Below, piece by piece: positions 52,380 to 61,240 of a stretch of DNA of 64,000 bases. The notes beneath the pieces are model-generated. The model worked only from the letters and a program-made list of their open reading frames with translations. It did no database searches and was not told the origin of the DNA. The stretch lies in assembly GCA_035967975.1 (NCBI GenBank), contig JAWQFQ010000025.1, positions 3,022 to 67,021 on the forward strand, given 5' to 3'. Made by a program: the position numbers and the translations under genes. Positions within the stretch are counted from its first letter, which is position 1; every line of letters starts with the position of its first letter. The DNA comes from Scytonema sp035967975. GTDB taxonomy: Bacteria > Cyanobacteriota > Cyanobacteriia > Cyanobacteriales > Nostocaceae.

Positions 52380-52567
52380 ATTTGGGATTAATTGGACACC
52401 CAACCTTCTTTACGTTTTCGCGTCACCTCTATACAGGTAGTTAGAGCAATAGTTCTACGCTTAGAACAACTCGTCTAAGAAGAATGGCACACCTCAATGG
52501 TGGCAACTACCGATCATGGTAGGTAACTGTCGCCCCTCTACACATGGGGCTGACTCAGCAGCTGTAG
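52380..52567 (-). ncRNA. Candidate omega RNA of the IS607 tnpB and right element end
   Basis: On the tnpB strand this stretch is unusually rich in strong hairpins. Listed on the plus strand: GCCCC/GGGGC (52532-52550), CTACC/GGTAG (52507-52522), CACC/GGTG (52490-52502) and GTTCTA/TAGAAC (52452-52467). In TnpB systems the RNA runs from the end of tnpB to the element end, with the guide beyond it. The element end probably lies near 52380-52430, but I could not fix it. Conservation of structure would matter greatly given the altered TnpB. Confidence 0.55.
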
Positions 52568-53986
52568 CTAAGGAGAGCCAACTTGAACATTACTACCCAA
52601 GCTTTTAGAAATCACCAAAAATCTGGATTCAGGGTTATAGCGCTTATAGAACTTGATGCCGATGTTTCTAGCAGCATTTAAGCCTGAATGAATCCAATAG
52701 CCACTTTCGGCTATTGCGTGCGTACCTGGATGCGGTTTAAGGCAGTAGTTAGAGTAAGCATTAAGCCAAATGTGAGAGTTATTTGCTAGCAGTTCTGCTT
52801 CTTGGTGATCTGAAGTTCTAAATAACTCTCTACCATCAATTGCAGAATACTTAGAAGTGTTTTTTGGGTTAACTCTAGAGGTAAAAATGTTGAACTTTGT
52901 TCTAGCTATATGACTAGTAAAATCAACTATTTTAGACTTCAGCCAGTATGCACGTTTTTGGTTTGACCGGGCTGAATACTTCCCTTTTTGAGGGCGAAGA
53001 TTACCCAAATGTTCAAACACAATTACTCGACAGTGATGCTTGTGGGCAAACTTAACTATCTCTGAAGAAATTCTATACCCTTCACTCTTTTCTCTTCTAG
53101 TAATCCCTTCAAACTTAGTGCTAGCAAAACCTTTTCCAACCGTACCAGTTTGACGCATCTTCTGAGCAATCTTTCCTAGTGCCCTCTTCCTACGTCGGAC
53201 ATGAGAAGCGTGTCCTTTTATGAAGTGTCTCGCTACTTCTTTAACTTCTGAGTTAACGTCGGGTTCTAGAATCGAAAGACTGCAAATTATATCGCCATCT
53301 AAATCAATATCTACAGAGCATACGCGCTCGTTTTGTAATGCTTTTAAACCTCCCGTTGCATCATGATATCTTTCTAAAGTCCAATTTATCCAACAAGAAC
53401 CGTCTCTTTTAATAACGATAGTTGGACAACCTTTTACCCATACAGTATCGAATAAATAAGCTGAATAATTAAATCTTACCCATGCCCAATTGTTATTTTT
53501 CCTAATCTTCAGGATAACCGAATTACCAGTGTCATCCTTGAACATACTGTACTTGTAATAAGTGGGGCTGTCGAACACAACGGTTGGAAGTTTAGGCGGT
53601 TTGTGAGGTTTGTGTTTCTTGTTCTTTTTGAGAGAACGAGCTACCCGTTTCGCCTCACTTACCTCCCAGTTTTTGTAATTAGAACGCCACGACTTGTAAT
53701 GACCGCAAGCCGTACTAATTACATCCCACCTTAGATCCCGTGGCATATCTGAATACAGAAAGGGATACAACGCATTTTCACCCAAAGTTAATGCCTCGTA
53801 CGCTTGACGCATTTGCGCTTGAACCAAGTCCACAAACTCAGAATGTTGATTAATGACTTGAATGTAAAAAGCAACGCTGTCTCTATACACTTGCAACGTC
53901 TCATTTAAGTCAATCCCGTCGCGTATTAACTTAGCTCTTAGGGTTTTTGTCTCTATCCGCTTTCCTTTCTGCTTCTTTAGTGCCAT
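52568..53986 (-). CDS. tnpB: TnpB-family protein with altered RuvC site and no zinc ribbon
   Basis: A 472-residue TnpB homologue. The first RuvC acid is kept (SVDIDLDGDI, D226 or D228) and the second too (E325 in IVFEHLGNLRPQ). The third should be Asp two residues before the Asn of NAARNI (as in D-x-N-A-A-x-N-I), but here it reads SGLNAARNIG, so G435 replaces it. The zinc ribbon expected between VNPKNTS (372-378) and this motif has no CxxC pairs at all. The frame is intact and not decaying. Loss of cleavage with retained RNA/DNA binding would make it a guided binder; alternatively another acid substitutes for G435. RNA partner: 52380-52567. Confidence 0.85.
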   Translation of the reverse strand: MALKKQKGKRIETKTLRAKLIRDGIDLNETLQVYRDSVAFYIQVINQHSEFVDLVQAQMRQAYEALTLGENALYPFLYSDMPRDLRWDVISTACGHYKSWRSNYKNWEVSEAKRVARSLKKNKKHKPHKPPKLPTVVFDSPTYYKYSMFKDDTGNSVILKIRKNNNWAWVRFNYSAYLFDTVWVKGCPTIVIKRDGSCWINWTLERYHDATGGLKALQNERVCSVDIDLDGDIICSLSILEPDVNSEVKEVARHFIKGHASHVRRRKRALGKIAQKMRQTGTVGKGFASTKFEGITRREKSEGYRISSEIVKFAHKHHCRVIVFEHLGNLRPQKGKYSARSNQKRAYWLKSKIVDFTSHIARTKFNIFTSRVNPKNTSKYSAIDGRELFRTSDHQEAELLANNSHIWLNAYSNYCLKPHPGTHAIAESGYWIHSGLNAARNIGIKFYKRYNPESRFLVISKSLGSNVQVGSP

Positions 53987-54037
53987 CGCTTTGTTCGACC
54001 TTCAAAGTTTTTCTTTGTCTAAGATATCACTTTCTGT

Positions 54038-54622
54038 CTAATTTGTACACTCATTACGATAATCTTTTTCTATTTTTTTTTCATAGCGACGAAGGAAATA
54101 GAGCTTGCTGCTGAAGCAATGCATGATAGACATGAAGTCTTGCATTAGTTCATCATGAGGACTCAGTTTTGAGTTGTTGAGTACTATAATTTGGCAATCA
54201 TGAAGATTGCAAAGCCACTCAAAGAAGTCAAACCCAAAGCGAACCAGCCTGTCAGGATAAGCTACAACAATTAGCGAAATCTCTTTCAGCAAGACTCTTT
54301 GGATTAAACTTAAAAACTTTTTGCGTTTAAAGTTTAATCCGGAGCCGATTTCGCTAATACATTCATTGCCTGGATACTTTTCTTGAAGGTACAGCAGCTG
54401 TGCTTGTAAGTCGTCTTTCTGGCTTTGAGTGGAAACCCGTGCATAAAGTACAGTCTTTCCACGTGGTAGATAATGGTGCTTTTCTAACGAAGACGCCAAG
54501 TATCTTCGATGGTTGCTATCTGGCATTCTCATACTTTCGATTACCCCTTTGTCGGCTAAACGAGCCAGGGTTTTTGGGTGAATGCCGTATTTCTCGCTTG
54601 CTTCTCGTGGGGATAGGTACAT
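54038..54622 (-). CDS. tnpA: IS607-family serine recombinase TnpA
   Basis: A 194-residue transposase. Residues about 1-50 are a MerR-like helix-turn-helix (SPREASEKYGIHPKTLARLA, then DKGVIESMRMPDSNHRRY). The catalytic domain follows with the nucleophile S64 in LYARVSTQSQKDDL, and the conserved VAYPDRLVRFGFDFFEWL helix. It excises and integrates the element through a covalent Ser-DNA link. The frame is complete, so the element may be capable of moving even if its TnpB does not cut. Confidence 0.92.
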   Translation of the reverse strand: MYLSPREASEKYGIHPKTLARLADKGVIESMRMPDSNHRRYLASSLEKHHYLPRGKTVLYARVSTQSQKDDLQAQLLYLQEKYPGNECISEIGSGLNFKRKKFLSLIQRVLLKEISLIVVAYPDRLVRFGFDFFEWLCNLHDCQIIVLNNSKLSPHDELMQDFMSIMHCFSSKLYFLRRYEKKIEKDYRNECTN

Positions 54623-55018
54623 ATCAGACTAATATTGTGTTATGTCCCATTATAGTCCAATATATACCGAAAATCATTTATTAGACGTTACGTCATTAAC
54701 ATCCGTGAGAGGTGAGAAACCCGGTATATCGAGATACCGAAGAAAGAATTAACCGCAGCCTGTAGCAGATGTTGGCGTCAGCCTTGCCGCAGGCTACGCA
54801 GATAAATTGGCGTTGCAGAATCAAATTGATATGAGTAATTTGGCTAAAATCATTAGCTATAAGTTCAAAGGCTGATAGCTGATAGCTGATGGCTGAGCGT
54901 TCTGATGACAAGTCTCAATCTAGAGAACATCCAAGATAATTAGGAAAAAATAAAAATTTTGGAAAATAATAGATTAAGTCGAATATGACAAGACCAGTTA
55001 ATTTTCTCTCCTGAAAAT
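54623..55018. repeat. Spacer upstream of metH with hairpin repeat and STRR
   Basis: A shortened AGAAACCCGG copy (54714-54743) and GGCTGATAGCTGATAGCTGATGG tandem units near 54870-54895. I looked for a cobalamin riboswitch before metH and saw no B12 box. GAAAATATG gives no clear ribosome binding site. Confidence 0.55.
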
Positions 55019-58000
55019 ATGACTCACAACTTTTTGGAACACTTACACAGTCCCTCTCGCCCAGTTATCGTCTTTGACGGGGCGATGGGAACCAACCTAC
55101 AAACTCAAAACTTGACCGCAGAGGACTTTGGTGGCGCACAGTATGAAGGTTGTAACGAGTATCTCGTGTACACTAAACCAGAAGCTGTCGCAAAAGTTCA
55201 CCGAGATTTTCTCTCCGCAGGGGCGGATGTGATTGAAACGGACACCTTTGGCGCTACTTCCCTTGTTTTAGCAGAATACGACCTTGCTGATAAAGCGTAT
55301 GACCTCAACAAAACAGCAGCGGAATTAGCAAAGCGTGTTGCGGCGGAATTCTCGACTCCAGAAAAACCTCGTTTTGTAGCGGGTTCTATTGGACCTACCA
55401 CTAAGCTCCCAACCTTGGGACATATCGATTTTGACACATTGAAAGCTAACTTCGCTGAACAAGCGGAAGGGCTTTTCGATGGTGGTGTAGACTTGTTTAT
55501 AGTGGAGACTTGCCAGGATGTGTTGCAAATCAAAGCAGCACTGAATGGGATTGAAGAAGTCTTTGCTAAGAAAGGAGAACGCCGTGCGCTGATGGTATCT
55601 GTCACAATGGAGACAATGGGTACTATGCTGGTGGGGACGGAAATCAATGCTGTATTAACAATATTGGAACCTTTCTCAATTGACATTCTTGGTCTAAACT
55701 GTGCTACAGGACCAGACCTCATGAAACCACACGTTAAGTATCTTTCGGAACATTCTCCCTTCGTGGTTTCCTGTATTCCCAATGCTGGTTTACCAGAAAA
55801 CGTTGGCGGTCAAGCTCATTATCGCCTTACACCAATGGAATTAAGAATGGCGTTGATGCATTTTGTTGAAGATTTGGGTGTCCAAGTGATTGGGGGTTGC
55901 TGTGGGACACGTCCGGAACATATTCAACAATTAGCAGAAATTGCTAAGAATTTGAAACCAAAAGTTAGACAGCCTGAGTTGGAACCCGCAGCTGCTTCAA
56001 TTTACAGCACTCAAAATTATACTCAAGATAACTCCTTCCTGATTGTAGGTGAACGCCTCAACGCTAGTGGGTCCAAAAAATGCCGCGAATTGCTCAATGC
56101 GGAAGATTGGGATGGATTGGTATCAATGGCGAAGGCGCAGGTGAAGGAAGGCGCACACATTTTAGATGTAAACGTTGATTATGTGGGGCGCGACGGCGTG
56201 CGTGATATGCACGAGTTGGTGTCTAAATTGGTTAATAATGTGACATTGCCTTTGATGCTCGACTCTACGGAATGGGAAAAGATGGAGGCGGGTCTCAAAG
56301 TGGCTGGTGGTAAGTGTTTGTTGAACTCTACTAACTATGAGGATGGGGAACCCCGTTTCTTTAAAGTGTTGGAACTGGCGAAGAAATACGGCGCAGGTGT
56401 CGTTATTGGTACTATTGATGAGGAGGGAATGGCACGGACTGCACAGAAAAAGTTTGCGATCGCCCAACGTGCTTACCGTCAAGCTGTCGAATACGGAATT
56501 TCAGCACACGAAATCTTTTTTGATACCCTAGCCTTACCTATTTCTACGGGGATAGAAGAAGACCGTGAAAATGGGAAAGCGACAATTGAAGCTATCCGTC
56601 GCATCCGTCAAGAATTACCCAGTTGTCACGTTCTTTTGGGGGTTTCTAATATCTCCTTTGGTTTGAACCCCGCAGCGCGAATTGTTTTGAACTCGATGTT
56701 TTTACATGAGGCGATCGCAGTGGGAATGGATGCAGCCATTGTCAGTGCTAGTAAAATTCTCCCCATCGCCAAAATTGAAGAACACCATCAAGAAGTCTGT
56801 CGTCAGTTAATTTACGATGAACGCAAGTTTGAAGGAGACATCTGCGTTTACGATCCCTTGACAGAACTGACTACACTGTTTGAAGGGGTAACAACAAAAC
56901 GCGATAAGGGAGTTGATGAAAATCTACCCGTTGAAGAACGTCTCAAGCGCCACATTATTGACGGCGAAAGGATTGGTTTAGAGAAAAACCTAGAAAAAGC
57001 GTTAGAGCAATATCCTCCTTTGGATATTATCAACACCATCCTACTTGATGGTATGAAAGTTGTGGGCGAGTTGTTTGCTTCTGGACAAATGCAGCTACCC
57101 TTTGTACTGCAATCAGCAGAAACCATGAAAGCAGCCGTGGCGTACCTAGAACCTTTCATGGAAAAAACAGAAAATGGTAACAGTGGTAAGGGTACATTTA
57201 TAATAGCCACAGTCAAAGGCGATGTTCACGATATTGGTAAGAACTTGGTGGATATCATCTTGTCCAACAATGGTTACAGGGTGATTAACTTGGGAATTAA
57301 ACAACCAGTGGAGAACATCATTGAGGCATATGAAAAGCACAAAGCTGATTGTATCGCCATGAGTGGTTTGCTGGTGAAGTCCACTGCTTTCATGAAAGAG
57401 AATTTGGAAGTTTTCAACGAAAAGGGAATTTCCGTTCCCGTGATTTTAGGCGGTGCGGCTTTGACTCCCAAGTTTGTTCATGAAGATTGCCAAAATACTT
57501 ACAAAGGTAGGGTGGTTTATGGCAAAGATGCGTTTTCTGACTTGAACTTCATGGATAAATTAATGCCGGCGAAAGCAGCTGGTAAGTGGGATGATATCAA
57601 AGGATTTGTGGATGAATTAGCCTCTCAAGAATCAGCGGAACCCAACGGAAAGTCACCAGTCGATACGACACAATCCCCAAACCCCAAACCCCACACCCAA
57701 CACCCTGTAGAAATTGATACTCGTCGTTCTGAGGCTGTGGCTGTGGATATTGAACGTCCTACGCCGCCTTTCTGGGGAACGAAGATTCTTCAACCGGAGG
57801 ATATTCCTTTGGAGGAATTGTTCTGGTATTTAGATTTACAGGCTTTGATTGCGGGACAATGGCAGTTCCGTAAGCCAAAGGAACAATCTAAGGAGGAGTA
57901 TCAGGTTTTCTTGGATGAGAAGGTGTATCCGGTTTTGGAGGAATGGAAGCAGCGGATTGTTGGGGATAGTTTGTTACATCCGCAGGTGGTTTATGGGTAT

Positions 58001-58570
58001 TTTCCTTGTCAGTCTGAGGGGAATAGTTTGTGTATTTATGAAATGAACCGCAAAGGCGCAGAGAGCGCGAAGGAAAGAGTGAAGTTTGAGTTTCCACGGC
58101 AGAGGTCTTTGCGGAGGTTGTGTATTGCGGATTTCTTTGCACCGAAGGAAACGGGGGTGATTGATGTGTTCCCGATGCAGGCGGTGACGGTTGGGGATAT
58201 TGCTACGGAGTATGCTCAGAAGTTGTTTGCTGATAATCAATACACAGATTATCTGTATTTTCACGGTTTGGCTGTGCAGATGGCGGAAGCGTTGGCTGAG
58301 TGGACTCATGCTCGCATTCGTCGTGAGTTGGGCTTTGAGGCTGAGGAACCGAATAATATTCGGGATATTTTGGCACAGCGCTATCGCGGTTCGCGTTATA
58401 GTTTTGGTTACCCAGCTTGTCCGAATATTCAGGATCAGTATAAGCAGTTGGAGTTGTTGGAAGCAGAACGTATAAATCTGCACATGGATGAAAGCGAACA
58501 GCTTTATCCCGAACAGTCTACGACGGCGATTATTGCTTATCATCCGGTGGCTAAGTACTTTAGCGCATAG
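55019..58570 (+). CDS. metH: Cobalamin-dependent methionine synthase MetH
   Basis: A 1183-residue modular enzyme that moves a methyl group from methyltetrahydrofolate to homocysteine. Homocysteine domain: FDGAMGTNLQ (about 20-29), C228, and the zinc pair C294-C295 in GGCCGTRPEH. Pterin domain about 340-600 (ERLNASGSKKCREL, LDVNVDYVGRDG). Cobalamin domain about 640-890, with the cobalt ligand H737 in DVHDIGKNL. A Pro/His-rich linker (about 875-905, ending HTQHPVEIDTR) leads to the activation domain (RRELGFEAEEP, YRGSRYSFGYPACPNI), where reduced flavoprotein and SAM reactivate the cofactor. A complete single gene, far from other B12 genes. Confidence 0.97.
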   Translation: MTHNFLEHLHSPSRPVIVFDGAMGTNLQTQNLTAEDFGGAQYEGCNEYLVYTKPEAVAKVHRDFLSAGADVIETDTFGATSLVLAEYDLADKAYDLNKTAAELAKRVAAEFSTPEKPRFVAGSIGPTTKLPTLGHIDFDTLKANFAEQAEGLFDGGVDLFIVETCQDVLQIKAALNGIEEVFAKKGERRALMVSVTMETMGTMLVGTEINAVLTILEPFSIDILGLNCATGPDLMKPHVKYLSEHSPFVVSCIPNAGLPENVGGQAHYRLTPMELRMALMHFVEDLGVQVIGGCCGTRPEHIQQLAEIAKNLKPKVRQPELEPAAASIYSTQNYTQDNSFLIVGERLNASGSKKCRELLNAEDWDGLVSMAKAQVKEGAHILDVNVDYVGRDGVRDMHELVSKLVNNVTLPLMLDSTEWEKMEAGLKVAGGKCLLNSTNYEDGEPRFFKVLELAKKYGAGVVIGTIDEEGMARTAQKKFAIAQRAYRQAVEYGISAHEIFFDTLALPISTGIEEDRENGKATIEAIRRIRQELPSCHVLLGVSNISFGLNPAARIVLNSMFLHEAIAVGMDAAIVSASKILPIAKIEEHHQEVCRQLIYDERKFEGDICVYDPLTELTTLFEGVTTKRDKGVDENLPVEERLKRHIIDGERIGLEKNLEKALEQYPPLDIINTILLDGMKVVGELFASGQMQLPFVLQSAETMKAAVAYLEPFMEKTENGNSGKGTFIIATVKGDVHDIGKNLVDIILSNNGYRVINLGIKQPVENIIEAYEKHKADCIAMSGLLVKSTAFMKENLEVFNEKGISVPVILGGAALTPKFVHEDCQNTYKGRVVYGKDAFSDLNFMDKLMPAKAAGKWDDIKGFVDELASQESAEPNGKSPVDTTQSPNPKPHTQHPVEIDTRRSEAVAVDIERPTPPFWGTKILQPEDIPLEELFWYLDLQALIAGQWQFRKPKEQSKEEYQVFLDEKVYPVLEEWKQRIVGDSLLHPQVVYGYFPCQSEGNSLCIYEMNRKGAESAKERVKFEFPRQRSLRRLCIADFFAPKETGVIDVFPMQAVTVGDIATEYAQKLFADNQYTDYLYFHGLAVQMAEALAEWTHARIRRELGFEAEEPNNIRDILAQRYRGSRYSFGYPACPNIQDQYKQLELLEAERINLHMDESEQLYPEQSTTAIIAYHPVAKYFSA

Positions 58571-59034
58571 CCTTTGACCGAAGCCCCTTTGGGGCGGGTG
58601 TGGGGATAGACGATCGCCCCAAAGACTCGGTACAAGCCTCTCCTTTCAAGGAGAAAAGAGAAAAAGATGTGTTTCCAGACGCTTTGCGCGAGAAATACAG
58701 TGTCCTTGTTTGACACCTCTTCTTGAAAGGAGAGGTCACTACACCCTACACCCTACCCCCTACACCCTGTTCATAATTTGGATGTGGCTTTAATTTTGGG
58801 GTATATTCCAATACCGCTCAGGATTTACCCTGAATTAAATTCGGGCTTTGTAGAGAGCGTAAATTTACGCTCTCCACACCCGTTAAAACGGGTTGAAAAT
58901 CATATACAGTCAGATAAATCTGACTTTAGCTTTAAGCGGTGAAATTTATTTCTTGGCTCTATCCCTTGCAGTATTGACCCAACATTGACAAGCGTTGACA
59001 AGCGTTCATTAAATGTCTCCATATTTTGCCCAAC
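58571..59034. repeat. Repeat-rich spacer after metH
   Basis: Contains CCCTACACCCTA-type low-complexity sequence (about 58738-58768). CGTAAATTTACG with flanking GAGAGC/GCTCTC forms a palindrome near 58855-58878. The stretch from about 58905 (CAGTCAGATAAATCTGACTTT) repeats that at 50518. GACAAGCGTT is tandemly duplicated near 58987. No gene seen. Confidence 0.6.
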
Positions 59035-59451
59035 TTACTGCTTTAAGCTAATTTCAAAAGATAATTGCGAGGTGTAGAAGCATACATCAAACTCTGCAAA
59101 GAAGTTAACATGACCGAGCAGCAAAGGAACATTGTTGGACTGACTCCAAGCAAATACCAAAGGAACTGGTGGAAATTCACCCACTATCGCTAGCAGAATT
59201 AACCCTCGTGCTGGAAATTTTGCCAGGTTTCCTCCCAATTGCAATGGTGTTGCTTGCTCTTCCCAAACTGCTCCTAACTCTTGTCCGATATTATACGGCA
59301 AAACATTGACATCAGCCCCTGTATCGAGCAAAGCAGTCACTTGCAAGAAGCGATCGCCATGATTCAAAACTAAGTCTAAAAATGGCACATGGAGAGTCAA
59401 ACCTAAATTATTTTGTTTTTTAGTGTAGGAGAACCTTTGTCCTTTAGACAT
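59035..59451 (-). CDS. Retropepsin-like aspartic protease-fold protein
   Basis: A 138-residue protein with a single retropepsin-type signature: LLDTGADVNVLPYNIG (catalytic D43 of DTG), then LILLAIVGEFPPVPLVFAW and VPLLLGHVNFFAEFDVCF, which match the flap and closing strands. A dimer would give the active pair of Asp. It overlaps the upstream small gene by eight bases, indicating translational coupling. Single-domain retropepsins of this sort occur in many cyanobacterial genomes with unknown targets. There is no signal peptide, so it acts inside the cell. Confidence 0.72.
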   Translation of the reverse strand: MSKGQRFSYTKKQNNLGLTLHVPFLDLVLNHGDRFLQVTALLDTGADVNVLPYNIGQELGAVWEEQATPLQLGGNLAKFPARGLILLAIVGEFPPVPLVFAWSQSNNVPLLLGHVNFFAEFDVCFYTSQLSFEISLKQ

Positions 59452-59677
59452 TCTTGCTGTGCTTATACTCTTCTAGCATTTTGTTCATAATATGAGCAGC
59501 TTCATAACAGTCACAAGGCGAATTCATAGAGTCACTTACATCGGTTTGAAGCTGATGCAAGGGGTTGTCTATTTCCTCTTCTTCTCTAGAAATTTCAAGG
59601 ATTAGAAATTGCATGACTTGCAGTTTGTCAGCACGAGATAGCTTTTGCAGGTTTGGCAACAGTTCAGTAACAGGCAT
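59444..59677 (-). CDS. Small acidic protein coupled to the retropepsin-like gene
   Basis: A 77-residue protein beginning MPVTELLPNLQKLSRADKLQ, with a helix of the type found at the start of many small cyanobacterial regulators, then an acidic stretch (EISREEEEIDNPLHQL), CDCYEAAHIMNKMLEEYKHS. The last codons overlap the next gene. The arrangement (small acidic protein then effector) resembles a toxin-antitoxin or regulator-protease unit. No proof of such a role can be given here. Confidence 0.6.
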   Translation of the reverse strand: MPVTELLPNLQKLSRADKLQVMQFLILEISREEEEIDNPLHQLQTDVSDSMNSPCDCYEAAHIMNKMLEEYKHSKNV

Positions 59678-59902
59678 AAATACAACTCTAAGACCATAAA
59701 CTCATAGTATCATCATGACACAAAAGTTTTTAAGATAACAGTCTACCAGTTGTATTGATTTAGCGATATAAACTTGTTAGCTAAAGATAGTTCAGTTCCT
59801 TCCAAATTTGCGATCGCCTTAACCATAGCAGCATAACTCATGCTTTTTGTAGGGTTGGCATCCTGGTATATCGCTAGAATTCCTGAATGGTTAAAGTTTG
59901 CC
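59678..59902. other. Spacer with a degenerate minus-strand coding fragment
   Basis: A minus-strand frame ends at 59743 with SLANKFISLNQYNW; its last 32 codons start at an ATG (59841) and read MSYAAMVKAIANLEGTELSL. The composition is protein-like but the frame is closed upstream by a stop, so it is probably the remnant of a larger gene. Confidence 0.35.
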
Positions 59903-60046
59903 TCATGTAACTACAATAGTAATTGACCGCAGAATTGTTTCTGCAAATGTTGCTGCTCCTAGATTCACTCGCAGTGATTCAATCCTTGCCTCTTGGTTAG
60001 GTGAAACATTAAAGTTGAGCCGTTTTGTTTCTCCAGTATGATTCAT
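59903..60046 (-). CDS. Short ribbon-helix-helix-like protein (47 residues), possibly truncated
   Basis: A minus-strand frame starting ATG at 60046: MNHTGETKRLNFNVSPNQEA, RIESLRVNLGAATFAETILR and a short tail. The pattern (basic/polar strand, then two helices with a hydrophobic core) is that of a small ribbon-helix-helix DNA-binding protein, common as antitoxins and regulators in cyanobacteria. No toxin follows; the next minus-strand frame is broken. It could be a whole protein or the front part of a lost one. Confidence 0.5.
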   Translation of the reverse strand: MNHTGETKRLNFNVSPNQEARIESLRVNLGAATFAETILRSITIVVT

Positions 60047-60218
60047 AGGACTTGCTGAAATACATCATTAATTATATGTATAAGTCTAGTTTGCTATTCT
60101 TCTATGTTAGTAGAGACGTTGCAGTGCAACGTCTCTACAGGGGTTAAATGTCAATCAATTTGTCTTATCCGAGCAGTATTGGAATGCGATCGCACTACTT
60201 GTTACTTCAACTCAATTC
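60047..60218. other. Spacer before the truncated helicase gene
   Basis: AGAGACGTTGCAGTGCAACGTCTCT (about 60111-60136) is an almost perfect palindrome, possibly a terminator or repeat. In-frame codons before 60219 (ending ALLVTSTQF) are open back into this spacer and read like the end of a helicase motif, hinting at lost coding sequence. Confidence 0.5.
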
Positions 60219-61022
60219 ATGGCTAAAAGTCTTGGTTGGAATTCAAACTTACACGTTTACACTTTTCATGGATTGTGTAAAAAATTACTGGAGCAAGCTG
60301 CCCTAACACCAGATGAAAACCAATTTCCTCAAGAGCAACTCTTCAAAGAAATTTATCCAAATCGTCTCACACAAGCTGCTGATAAGCTCAAATGGCGTGT
60401 AGATGCGGTAATAGTTGATGAAGGACAAGACTTTTATGAAGACTGGTGGACAGCGCTCAAGTTGTTACTTCACGAACCTGACGATGGTATTTTCTACTTT
60501 TTCTATGATAATAATCAAAACATCTATAATGCTGGTTGGAAACCGCCTTTAGAAGAATCTCCCTTTTCCTTAAATAAAAATTGTCGCAATACTCAAAAAA
60601 TCCATGAATATGTTTCCAAATTCCATCCAGAACCCAATGCAACAGCATCTTTATGTCCATTAGGACAGGATGTAGAAAATCATAATTATCAAGGCGATTC
60701 TCAATTAAAAAATACAATTGGTCGTCTTCTTCATCGTCTAGTTATCAATGAAGGATTTTCTACCAAAGATATTGTGATTCTAACAACCACACGAAAACAA
60801 TCACTTCAAAATCAAATGGTAGGACAATTTCGTATCAAAGCAGATCCTGACATGAGTCGCAATGAAATTCTTTGCAACACAATCTATTACTTCAAAGGAC
60901 TAGAGAGTAAAGTGGTCATTCTAGTTGAAACTGAGTCAAACAATCCAAAATACAGAAATCTACTATATGTAGGTGCTTCTCGTGCTCGTCACCATTTAAT
61001 TGTTCTTCAACCCAAACCGTAA
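60219..61022 (+). pseudogene. UvrD-like/ATP-binding helicase, N-terminally truncated
   Basis: 267 residues of a superfamily 1 helicase or helicase-like ATPase. The motif II box is VDEGQDFYEDWW (about 71-82), the aromatic FYDNNQNIY matches motif III, and YFKGLESKVVILVE and YVGASRARHHLIVL match motifs V and VI. The Walker A loop (motif I) and the preceding domain are absent. Complete relatives are two to three times longer and often start with a NERD nuclease domain. The frame is open upstream without a start, so this appears to be a 5'-truncated gene. It should be unable to bind ATP normally. Confidence 0.7.
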
Positions 61023-61240
61023 ATTTTTCATCTCCTTTACAGAAATTGAAAAGTTGTCAGTATTGATGCATCTATCATTAACTACCCCTACACCCTACAC
61101 CCTACACCCCACACCCCATAACGCCACACCCTTTTTCCAGAAAAAGTTAACTTTTTACAAGCATTAGTTAAAGTTAGTACGTGAAATAGCGATAATCGAA
61201 TTAAATCGACTTACGACCCCGATTTACGCATTCTCGTTTT
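61023..61240. repeat. CCCTACACCC low-complexity spacer
   Basis: Around 61083-61130 there are several consecutive CTACACC units, then AACTTTTTACAAGC. Similar telomere-like runs are present at about 7381, 29570 and 58738. No gene seen. Confidence 0.6.

Larger units (their letters stand above)
52380..54650. mobile_element. IS607-family element (serine recombinase tnpA plus tnpB)
   Basis: Two minus-strand genes in the order tnpA, tnpB, 51 bases apart. IS607 elements move by a serine recombinase with low target preference and make no target duplication. The limits are approximate: the left end (upstream of tnpA) lies in AT-rich sequence around 54620-54680, and the right end follows the hairpin-rich stretch at 52380-52567. 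Confidence 0.75.

Noticed and set aside
54623..55018. Cobalamin riboswitch before metH
   Set aside because: No B12-box or related conserved core was found; the spacer is mostly hairpin repeat and tandem units.
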